Source: Schlegelella_A sp036496385
GTDB lineage: Bacteria; Pseudomonadota; Gammaproteobacteria; Burkholderiales; Burkholderiaceae_C
Length of the DNA: 64,000 bases
Direction: 5' to 3'
Assembly (NCBI GenBank): GCA_036496385.1
Contig: DASXLD010000020.1
Coordinates: 23,035-87,034, forward strand
The notes under the pieces were generated by a model. That model was not told the DNA's origin. It saw nothing but the letters and a program-made list of their open reading frames with translations, and made no database searches. The position numbers and the translations under genes are program-made. Positions 44,413-51,369 of this stretch are shown piece by piece (within the stretch, counting starts at the first letter, position 1; the number at the start of each line of letters is the position of its first letter).

Positions 44413-44922
44413 TCAGGCCTTGACGACGATCGTGTCGGCGATGTTGTCGTGCAGGCAGCGGCGCGACTCGCGGAAGATCAGCAGGCTGTCGATCAATCCG
44501 TACAAGCCGCCGGCGACCGGAATCATCGTCAGGATCATGGTCGGCAGGTAGCGCAGCCCGAACAGGCGACCGAACGACGCCGTCGAGCCATCGCTGCGAA
44601 CGATGCGCATCTTGAGGAGCGCCTTGCCGATCGTCTGGCCGCGCGTCGCCAGCAGGTAGCCCTGCAGGACGATGAAGAGGATGATCCCGGCCGCGGAGTT
44701 GAGCACCAGCACCTTCGCCAGACTGGCTCCCGGCCGCGGCACGAGGGTGAGCGGCGTGATGAACGTGAGCAGCCAGAACACCAGGCCCGAGATCAGTCCG
44801 TCGACCAGCGTCGCGAGCAGGCGGGCGCCGCGCCCGGCGAGCGTTCCCGGCCCCGCCTCGGCGACGTCTTCGACGTGCGCAAGCGGCGGCGCGAAGCGAT
44901 TGTCCTCGGAAACGTTGGCCAT
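44413..44922 (-). CDS. RDD family membrane protein (second copy)
   Basis: A 169-residue RDD protein. After a polar 25-residue N-terminus, GRGARLLATLVDGLISGLVFW is the RDD start. ATRGQTIGKALLKMRIVRSDG and RYLPTMILTMIPVAGGLYGLID follow, with about four helices. It is shorter than the neighbouring RDD protein and lacks its soluble tail, so the two are not simple duplicates. It is upstream in the same direction and probably the operon's first gene, divergent from the lipoprotein at 45069. Confidence 0.85.
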   Translation of the reverse strand: MANVSEDNRFAPPLAHVEDVAEAGPGTLAGRGARLLATLVDGLISGLVFWLLTFITPLTLVPRPGASLAKVLVLNSAAGIILFIVLQGYLLATRGQTIGKALLKMRIVRSDGSTASFGRLFGLRYLPTMILTMIPVAGGLYGLIDSLLIFRESRRCLHDNIADTIVVKA

Positions 44923-45068
44923 CCCTGCCCCCCGAAATCTTGTCCGCGAATGCTAGCAGCGGCGCTGCGTTTGCCTTTCGATCGTGCTGCCGTTTCTGGA
45001 GCGATGGCATAAGCTCGCGATGGGCGGCAGGAACCGGGGGCGTTCCGCGAGCCAAGGGAGATATCGAC

Positions 45069-45689
45069 ATGCATGCACCTCGTTGCAACCTGCGCTGGCT
45101 CGTCGCGGCGAGCGCCATCGCCGCCCTCTCCGGCTGCGCGAGCGGCCCGCAGCTCGACGCCCAATGGTCCGATCCGTCGCTGGGGCCGGGCCTGCTGCGC
45201 GGCGCGCGCGTCCTCGTCGCCTGCGACGCGGCCGAGCTCGTCGTCCGCCAGATTTGCCAGGACCAGCTCGCCAACGAGGTCGTCGCGCGCGGCGCGACGC
45301 CGGTGTTCGTGCCGCCCGAGACGGCGATCGCGACCGATCGCTCGATCGATGCGCAGCTGCTCTCGGCAGCGCGCGATAACGGCGCTAAGGCGATGGTGAT
45401 CATGACGGTGGCGGTCGCGGTGCAGGATGTCAGCCCCCCATTCACGATCGGCATCGGCGGCTTCGGCTACGGCGGCAGTGGCAGCGCCGGAGTCGGCGTC
45501 TCGGCGCCCGTCGGCGGTGGCCGCGTCACCTCGGGCTATTCGGCGAACGGCCGCGTCACCGACGTGTCGAGCGGTCGCCTCGCCTGGACCGCGAAGGCGA
45601 CGTCGCCGCCGTCCGGCGACGTCAACGCGCAGATGACCGAGCTCTCTCGCGCTGTCCTCGCCGCCGCCGACAGGGCCGGCTTGTTCTGA
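45069..45689 (+). CDS. Predicted lipoprotein, unknown function
   Basis: A 206-residue lipoprotein with lipobox LSGC at about residues 20-23. The mature part starts ASGPQLDAQWSDPSLGPG, reminiscent of DUF4136-like lipoproteins. Two cysteines (in VACDAAE and RQICQDQ) could form a disulfide. A glycine-rich stretch lies in the middle (GGFGYGGSGSAGVGV), and the C-terminal third is a beta-rich region (GRLAWTAKATSPPSGDVNAQM). ATG 45069 has AGGGAG upstream. The gene is monocistronic between a divergent and a convergent neighbour. Confidence 0.78.
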   Translation: MHAPRCNLRWLVAASAIAALSGCASGPQLDAQWSDPSLGPGLLRGARVLVACDAAELVVRQICQDQLANEVVARGATPVFVPPETAIATDRSIDAQLLSAARDNGAKAMVIMTVAVAVQDVSPPFTIGIGGFGYGGSGSAGVGVSAPVGGGRVTSGYSANGRVTDVSSGRLAWTAKATSPPSGDVNAQMTELSRAVLAAADRAGLF

Positions 45690-45701
45690 CCCGCAGCGGC
45701 C

Positions 45702-47270
45702 TCACGCCGGGCGCGGCCCCGGGCGCGCGGCATCGACGACGAAGCGTGCCGCGGTGGTGACCTCGCTCGCGGGGTCGAGCGGTCGATCGACGACCTTGAG
45801 GCTCGCGCGCAGCTCCCTGGCGTCGAGCTCGAAGCGCATGTAGCCGCGCTGGTCGCCCCGCCCGTAGTGGACGTGCGGGTTGAACTCGCGGGCGTTGTCG
45901 ATGTGCCGCTGCGCGACCGAGAGGCTGGTGATCGACGTGCCGCAGAACTCGCTGGCGACGATGGGCGATTTCGGATCGTCGAAGTCGGTCTTGAGGTCGG
46001 CGACATAGTTGGTGTGGACATCGCCGCCGAGGACGACGACGCCCGGAACCCGTTTCGCCGCGACCGTCGAGAGCAGGCGGGTTCGCGCCGGCGCGTAGCC
46101 GTTCCAGCCGTCGGTCCAGTAGGTGCCGCCGCCGATCGCCGGGTCGAGCCAGGTGAAGCGCGCCATCAGCGTCTGCTGCGCGAGCAGGTTCCACGGCCGC
46201 TTGAGGTCCCAGCCGGTCGCGAGCCACGCTTCCTGCTCGGCGCCGAGCAGCGTTCGCGCCGGGTCGGCGAGCGCCGGGCATTGCGTGAGCGCGACCGTGT
46301 TCGAGCCGCCGCGCCCTTCACGCGGGCAGACCTGCGGATCGCGGTATTGGCGGTCGTCGAGGAGGTGGATGCGGGCGAGGCTGCCCCAGTCGAGGCGGCC
46401 GAAGATCCGCATGTCGACGTCGACCGGACGGGCCGCGGCCGGAAACGGCATGTGCTCCCAGTAGGCGCGGTAGGCGGCTCGACGCCGCGCGCCGATGTCG
46501 ACCGCGAGGTCCTCGCCGCGAAGAGGGGAATAGTCGTTCGCGACTTCGTGGTCGTCCCAGACGAGCAGCCACGGCGCCGCCGCGTGCGCTGCCTGCAGCG
46601 ACGGGTCGCTCTTGTAGGTCGCATAGCGCGCGCGGTATTGCTCGAGCGTGAAGACCTCGCCGCCCTCGACGCGGCGGACCGGGTCCTTGCGGGTCGCGTA
46701 TTCGTAGATGTAGTCGCCGAGAAAGAAGATCAGGTCGAGATCGGCGCTCGCCGCGTGGCGCCAGGCCGCGTAGTGGCCGACGTCCCAGCGCTGGCAGCTC
46801 GCGATCGCGAAGCGCAGCGTCGCTGCAGCGCCGGCGGCCGGCGCCGTGCGCGTGCGGCCGACGGCGCTCTGCACGCCGAGCGCCTGGAAGCGGTACCAGT
46901 ACCAGCGCGCCGGCGCGAGCCCGGTCGGTTCGGCGTGGACGCTGTGCGCCCACGCCGCCTCCGCGCTCTCCTCGCCGCGCACGACGATGTGCCGGAACCG
47001 CTCGTCGTCGGCGACTTCCCAACGGACGGCAACGCGGTCGGGCAGCGCCTCGCCCATGACGCGAGTCCACAGCACCATGCCGTCGGCACGCGGCTGGCCG
47101 GAGGCGACGCCGAGCGAAAAGCGAGCCACGTCGGCGCCGCGGCTGCCGCTCGCGAACCACGGCGCGGCGACCACCGCGGCAGCGCCGCCCAGGAAGCGTC
47201 GCCGCGTCGCCGCGGCAGCGACGACGCGCAGGTGCTCAGGCGCCGATGTCGTCGATCTCGCGGTAGACAT
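45702..47270 (-). CDS. PhoD-family alkaline phosphatase/phosphodiesterase
   Basis: A 522-residue secreted metalloenzyme. The twin-arginine signal is ATRRRFLGGAAAVVAAP, consistent with folding around metal before export. The N-terminal beta domain is FSLGVASGQPRADGMVLWTRV. Catalytic-site motifs include FFLGDYIYEYA, WDDHEVANDY and VVLGGDVHTNY, all with the expected Asp and His ligands of PhoD (Fe/Ca). It would release phosphate from phosphodiesters or monoesters in the periplasm. Its first 35 nt overlap the ParA-like gene's end, so it is probably co-transcribed with it. Confidence 0.9.
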   Translation of the reverse strand: MSTARSTTSAPEHLRVVAAAATRRRFLGGAAAVVAAPWFASGSRGADVARFSLGVASGQPRADGMVLWTRVMGEALPDRVAVRWEVADDERFRHIVVRGEESAEAAWAHSVHAEPTGLAPARWYWYRFQALGVQSAVGRTRTAPAAGAAATLRFAIASCQRWDVGHYAAWRHAASADLDLIFFLGDYIYEYATRKDPVRRVEGGEVFTLEQYRARYATYKSDPSLQAAHAAAPWLLVWDDHEVANDYSPLRGEDLAVDIGARRRAAYRAYWEHMPFPAAARPVDVDMRIFGRLDWGSLARIHLLDDRQYRDPQVCPREGRGGSNTVALTQCPALADPARTLLGAEQEAWLATGWDLKRPWNLLAQQTLMARFTWLDPAIGGGTYWTDGWNGYAPARTRLLSTVAAKRVPGVVVLGGDVHTNYVADLKTDFDDPKSPIVASEFCGTSITSLSVAQRHIDNAREFNPHVHYGRGDQRGYMRFELDARELRASLKVVDRPLDPASEVTTAARFVVDAARPGPRPA

Positions 47271-47934
47271 CGCGCAGCCACATCTTGACGCGCTGGCGGT
47301 CCATCAGCCCGAGCCCGGTCGAATCCTTGTCGGCCGCCTTCGCCTGCCAGAAGCTGCTGCTCGCGGCGTCGATCTTCTGGATCACGTATTCGTTGAGCTT
47401 CTTCACCGAGACGACGTGGGCGCCCATGCCGATCGCGCGCGCCTGCTCGCCCGACTGCTCGAGGTTGCTGAAGTCGCCGCCGCGCACCTGGTTGCGCACG
47501 AGCACGTAGGCGAGGCCGGTGCCGAAGCGATCGAGCAGGCGGCGGAGCAGGTCGACCGAGTCCTTGCCCGTGTCCATCACGTGCCAGTAGAAGATCTTCA
47601 TGCCGAGCTCGTCGGCGAGGTCGATCACACCGGCCTCTTCCATCCAGTTGGCGAGCGAGTCGTGCGTCTGCGCGGCGAGGTCGACCAGGATGCTGCGGCC
47701 CGGCTGATCGACCGCCGCCTCGACGATGGCGTCGAGAGACTCGACCTTGTCGACCGCGATCGGCGAGGCATACGCCGGGTAGAAGCGCATCAGCGCGCCG
47801 TGCGAGCGGTCGGTGTCGAAGCCGAGGATGGGAAGTTGCTTGTCGATCAGGTACTGGGCGAGGACGCGGGCCATCAGCGATTTGCCGACGCCTCCCTTTT
47901 CGCCGCCGATGAGATGGATGTTGGTCGTCGTCAT
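47236..47934 (-). CDS. ParA/MinD-like P-loop ATPase
   Basis: A 232-residue deviant Walker A ATPase. The P-loop is GGEKGGVGKS at about residues 9-18, LGFDTDRSHG is the switch region, and ILVDLAAQTHD corresponds to Walker B. The C-terminal part is helical. There is no ParB partner, and the protein is shorter than typical chromosomal ParA, so it is an orphan of the MipZ/ParA-like class. ATG 47934 was chosen; a GTG at 47949 would overlap the upstream stop as GTGA. It lies between a small lipoprotein and phoD-like gene. Confidence 0.82.
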   Translation of the reverse strand: MTTTNIHLIGGEKGGVGKSLMARVLAQYLIDKQLPILGFDTDRSHGALMRFYPAYASPIAVDKVESLDAIVEAAVDQPGRSILVDLAAQTHDSLANWMEEAGVIDLADELGMKIFYWHVMDTGKDSVDLLRRLLDRFGTGLAYVLVRNQVRGGDFSNLEQSGEQARAIGMGAHVVSVKKLNEYVIQKIDAASSSFWQAKAADKDSTGLGLMDRQRVKMWLRDVYREIDDIGA

Positions 47935-47945
47935 CGAGGGCCGGC

Positions 47946-48200
47946 TCACTTCGGTCCGGGCGCGCCGCCCGGAGTCACGAGATCGACCGACTTCTCGACC
48001 ACCTTGCCGGCGACCCTGACGGTGCTGCCGACGACCGCGCCGCCGACCGAGACCGCCGCGCCGGCGGCGCTGCCGACGACGCCGACCGCGGTGCTGGCGA
48101 CGCTGACGACCGCGCAGCCGCTCGAGGCGCAGGCGAGGACGAGGATGGGAGCGACGAGAACGGCGCGCTCATGCCGGGGCAAACGCGGGATCGAGGCCAT
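47946..48200 (-). CDS. Small Gly/Val/Ala-rich lipoprotein
   Basis: An 84-residue peptide with a signal sequence (AVLVAPILVLACASSGC) whose final Cys would be lipidated. The remaining 50 or so residues are a low-complexity Val/Ala/Gly/Ser stretch (VVSVASTAVGVVGSAAGAAVS) ending in a charged tail. Such proteins are common in proteobacteria and uncharacterised. I placed the start at ATG 48200 because it directly precedes a normal lipoprotein leader; the frame is open 78 nt further upstream. Confidence 0.65.
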   Translation of the reverse strand: MASIPRLPRHERAVLVAPILVLACASSGCAVVSVASTAVGVVGSAAGAAVSVGGAVVGSTVRVAGKVVEKSVDLVTPGGAPGPK

Positions 48201-48287
48201 GCGAACGATTGTCTCCGAAGCCAGCAGGCGGGCGCGAGTGTGCACCGGTTCGCCGCCTCGGGCGGCGCAATGCGTCACGCAGCATGC

Positions 48288-49037
48288 TCAGCCGCGCCCG
48301 ACGAAGGGCATCTTGGTGGCCATGATGGTCATGAACTGGATGTTGGCGTCGAGCGGCAGGCTCGCCATGTGGACGACGGCGTCGGCCACGTGCTGCACGT
48401 TCATCGTCGGTTCGACCGCGAGGCTGCCATCGGCCTGCGGCACGCCCTTCTTCATGCGCTCGGTCATTTCGGTCGCCGCGTTGCCGATGTCGATCTGGCT
48501 GCAGGCGATGTCGAACGGCCTGCCGTCGAGCGCGGTTGCCTTGGTGAGGCCGGTGATCCCATGCTTGGTCGCGGTATACGGCGAGCTGAACGGGCGCGGC
48601 GCGTGGGCCGAGATCGAGCCGTTGTTGATGATGCGGCCGCCGCGCGGCGACTGCGACTTCATCAGCACGAACGCCTGCTGGGTGCAGAGGAAGACCGCGG
48701 TCAGGTTGATGTCGACGACCGCTCGCCACTGCTCGACCGTGAGCTCCTCGAGCGGCAGCGGCGGCGCACCGGTGCCGGCGTTGTTGAAGAGCACGTCGAG
48801 GCGGCCGAACGCGGTCTTGGTCGCGGCGAACAGCGCCTTCACCGCCGCCGGGTCGGTCGCGTCGGTCGGCACGGCGAGCGCGCGCGCGGCGCCGTCGCCG
48901 GCAGCGGCGCGCGTGGCGTCGAGCGCATCCTTGCGGCGACCGGCGAGCGCGACGTGGTAGCCGGCCTTGAGCAGGGCGAGCGCGGAGGCGCGGCCGATGC
49001 CGCTGCCGGCCCCGGTGACGATGGCGACCTTGTTCAT
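48288..49037 (-). CDS. Short-chain dehydrogenase/reductase
   Basis: A 249-residue classical SDR. TGAGSGIG near residues 8-15 binds NAD(P), NNAG is near residue 90, and the catalytic Ser, Tyr and Lys are in NNGSIS and YTATKHG. The substrate is unknown. The C-terminus (MTIMATKMPFVGRG) matches a subfamily often called SDR family oxidoreductase in Burkholderiales. It overlaps the BPSS1780-type gene by ATGA, so it belongs to the thrB operon. Confidence 0.92.
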   Translation of the reverse strand: MNKVAIVTGAGSGIGRASALALLKAGYHVALAGRRKDALDATRAAAGDGAARALAVPTDATDPAAVKALFAATKTAFGRLDVLFNNAGTGAPPLPLEELTVEQWRAVVDINLTAVFLCTQQAFVLMKSQSPRGGRIINNGSISAHAPRPFSSPYTATKHGITGLTKATALDGRPFDIACSQIDIGNAATEMTERMKKGVPQADGSLAVEPTMNVQHVADAVVHMASLPLDANIQFMTIMATKMPFVGRG

Positions 49038-49879
49038 GACGGGCCTTTCGTGTTCGTGAGCGAGTCGGTCGGATCGACGTCGTCGCGCGTCGATGCGGCG
49101 GCGTCGGCAGAGAAACAGTCGGCGAACGTGAACCAGAGGCTGGCGTAGAAGACGGTCGAAAAGACCAGCGTCAGCGGTGTCGCGACGAGCGTGAAGCGCT
49201 GCGGTCCGAACAGGCCGACGCCGATGCTGACGAACGCGAGCAGCAGCATCCAGACTGCCACCCAGGCGATGCCGTAGACGCCGAACGCGCCCTTGTTGCG
49301 CCAGAGCGCGACGCTGCTGAAGAAGAGCGACTTCGCCCACGGCTGGCCGCCCCAATGGACGAGCGCCGGCGCGTGCCAGAACGGCACCGAGAGCGCGCCG
49401 GTGAACGCCAGCCGCAGCAGCAGCCCGAACTGCAGGCGAGGATCGGCGAGGCGCGCGGCGGCCGACTCTGGTGTCGTCTTCGTGTCGGGCAGCGATTCGA
49501 GGAACGACTCGAGCGCGCCGCCGTCGAGGACGCCGGCGAGCCAGTAGACGAAGAAGCCCGCCACTGCGTAGGCGATGCCGAGCTTGAGCAGCGCGAGCAG
49601 CCGCGTCCGGCCTGCGCTGGCCAGCTCGGCGATCGAGCCGGGCATCGCCGTCTTGCCGTCGACGACCCGCCGGGTCGCGATCATGAACAGCAGCGAGCCC
49701 GCCGGCGGCAGCACGAGGAGCGCGATCGTGCCGACGACCGGGACGAGGCCGAGCAGCAGGAAGACGAACAGGCACACGGCGAACAGCGCCGCGAAGCCGA
49801 GCGGCTGGCCGGCGAACACCTGGAACGCCCGCTGCACCCAGACCAGGCCCCGGCGCGGCGCGACGAGCTGCAGCTTCAT
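49034..49879 (-). CDS. BPSS1780 family membrane protein
   Basis: A 281-residue inner-membrane protein with six or so helices. The N-terminus KLQLVAPRRGLVWVQRAFQVFAGQPLGF is a hallmark of the BPSS1780 family found almost only in betaproteobacteria. MPFWHAPALVHWGGQP-like polar loop (here SVPFWHAPALVHWGG) lies between later helices. Function unknown. The location between thrB and other genes near polA is a conserved betaproteobacterial arrangement as I recall it. ATGA overlaps at both ends. Confidence 0.87.
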   Translation of the reverse strand: MKLQLVAPRRGLVWVQRAFQVFAGQPLGFAALFAVCLFVFLLLGLVPVVGTIALLVLPPAGSLLFMIATRRVVDGKTAMPGSIAELASAGRTRLLALLKLGIAYAVAGFFVYWLAGVLDGGALESFLESLPDTKTTPESAAARLADPRLQFGLLLRLAFTGALSVPFWHAPALVHWGGQPWAKSLFFSSVALWRNKGAFGVYGIAWVAVWMLLLAFVSIGVGLFGPQRFTLVATPLTLVFSTVFYASLWFTFADCFSADAAASTRDDVDPTDSLTNTKGPS

Positions 49880-50844
49880 GACGGCGGTCGCGGCGGCGGG
49901 TGCCACGGCTCCTCCCGCCTCTGCGCGAGGACGCGCTCGAAGTGGGCCGGATCGTGCGCCGTCAGCACGAAGGCGTCGCGCGGCAGGTGCAGGTCCCAGA
50001 CGCGCGACAGCCAGAAGCGAAACGCCGCCGCCCGCATCATCGCCGGCAGCAGCCGCAGCTCGGCGTGCTCGAGCGGCCGTTCGACGCCGTAGGCAGCGAC
50101 GAAGGCGCTCGCGCGGTCCTCGGCGAGGCGGCCGCTCGCCAGGTCGATGCACCAGTCGTTGAGCGCGACGGCGATGTCGAACAGCAGGCAATCGACGGCG
50201 GCGAAGTAGAAGTCGAACACCCCGGCGAGCTTGCGCTCGACGAACACCACGTTGTCGCGGAACAGGTCGCCGTGGATCGCGCCGCGCGGCAGCGTCGCGT
50301 ATGCCGACGAAGACGCAAGGTGCTGCTGGTACGCGAGCTCGTCGGTCATCAGCGCGGCCTGCTCGCTGCCGAGGTGCGGCAGGACGACGGGAGCGGTCGT
50401 GCTCCACCAGGCCAGCCCGCGCAGATTCGGCTGCGCCGGTGCGAAGTCGCGCGCGGCGATGTGCATGCGCGCGAGCACCGTGCCGACGGCGGCGCAGTCG
50501 AGGGCGTCGGGCGCGAGGTGATGCTCGCCCGGCAACCGGTCGACGATCGCCGCCGGCTTGCCGTTCAGGAAGAGCAGCAACGAGCCGCTCGCGTCGCCGT
50601 GCGGCATCGGCACCGGCAGGCCGCGGTCGGCATGGTGCTTCATCAAGGCGAGATAGAAAGGCAGCTCGTCGGCCGACAGGCGCTCGAACAGCGTCAGCAC
50701 GTAGTGCCCGGACGCAGTGTCGGCGAAGTAGTTGGTGTTCTCGATCCCGCCGGCGCAGGGCGACAGCGCCAGCAAGGGCCCGAGCCCGACGCTTGCCACG
50801 AGCGAGGCCGCTTCGTCGAACGCGACTTCGGTATAGACCGCCAT
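49876..50844 (-). CDS. thrB: Homoserine kinase
   Basis: A 322-residue protein of the aminoglycoside-phosphotransferase fold, the ThrB type found in many proteobacteria instead of the GHMP kinase. GGIENTNYFADT is the substrate/nucleotide loop. The catalytic loop is IHGDLFRDNVVF and the metal-binding region is VFDFYFAAVDCLLFDIA. It phosphorylates homoserine for threonine synthesis. It lies 8 nt after the DUF2782 gene, and the BPSS1780 gene overlaps its stop. Confidence 0.92.
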   Translation of the reverse strand: MAVYTEVAFDEAASLVASVGLGPLLALSPCAGGIENTNYFADTASGHYVLTLFERLSADELPFYLALMKHHADRGLPVPMPHGDASGSLLLFLNGKPAAIVDRLPGEHHLAPDALDCAAVGTVLARMHIAARDFAPAQPNLRGLAWWSTTAPVVLPHLGSEQAALMTDELAYQQHLASSSAYATLPRGAIHGDLFRDNVVFVERKLAGVFDFYFAAVDCLLFDIAVALNDWCIDLASGRLAEDRASAFVAAYGVERPLEHAELRLLPAMMRAAAFRFWLSRVWDLHLPRDAFVLTAHDPAHFERVLAQRREEPWHPPPRPPS

Positions 50845-50852
50845 CCGGCGGC

Positions 50853-51308
50853 TCAGAAACGCAGGACGTTCCAGACGCGCTTGCCGGCAGAGCCGCGCGA
50901 GGTTCCCGGGTCGTCCGCAGTCGCGTGATAGCCGCCGCCGGTGAGCACTTCGTAGCCCGGCGCGCCGCCCTTCGGCGCGACCGTGACCTTCTGCAGCGTG
51001 CCGCGGACGCGAAGCTCCTCGATGCGCGCCGCGCGGTCTTCGATCACCGTGCGCCGGATGGCCGGCTCACCGCCTTTGGGCCGCGCCGGTTCGGCCTCCT
51101 CGAGCAGCTCCCCGGGGGGCACAACGGCGGTGGGCGTCGCGCGCGTCGGCGATGCCGACGGCGTCGCCGGCGCGGCTTGCACGGGCGTTTTCGAAGGCGT
51201 CGTGATCGTCGGCGGCACGGGCGAAGGCGGCGCGTCGGCGGCGCGCGCGTCGACGCTCGACAGCGCTGCGACAGCGGCCGCGAACACGAGCGAGGCACTG
51301 CGTTGCAT
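50853..51308 (-). CDS. DUF2782 domain protein
   Basis: A 151-residue secreted protein. It has a signal peptide (SASLVFAAAVAALSSVDARA), then a Pro/Thr/Ala-rich linker to about residue 70. The DUF2782 core follows: PAIRRTVIEDRAARIEELRVRG and VTVAPKGGAPGYEVLTGG, ending VWNVLRF. Function unknown. It typically sits divergent from polA in betaproteobacteria, as here. Confidence 0.87.
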   Translation of the reverse strand: MQRSASLVFAAAVAALSSVDARAADAPPSPVPPTITTPSKTPVQAAPATPSASPTRATPTAVVPPGELLEEAEPARPKGGEPAIRRTVIEDRAARIEELRVRGTLQKVTVAPKGGAPGYEVLTGGGYHATADDPGTSRGSAGKRVWNVLRF

Positions 51309-51356
51309 GACTCGATTCTAGGCCGCCATGCCGTCGCTCGCGCGTGGCCCTTCCCT

Positions 51357-51362
51357 CACAAT
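51357..51362 (+). promoter_or_regulatory. Candidate -10 element of polA
   Basis: CACAAT lies 7 nt before ATG 51370 in the divergent gap between the DUF2782 gene and polA. No Shine-Dalgarno is visible, so a transcript beginning the usual distance downstream would be leaderless or nearly so. No -35 hexamer is obvious. Confidence 0.35.
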
Positions 51363-51369
51363 GGGCTGC

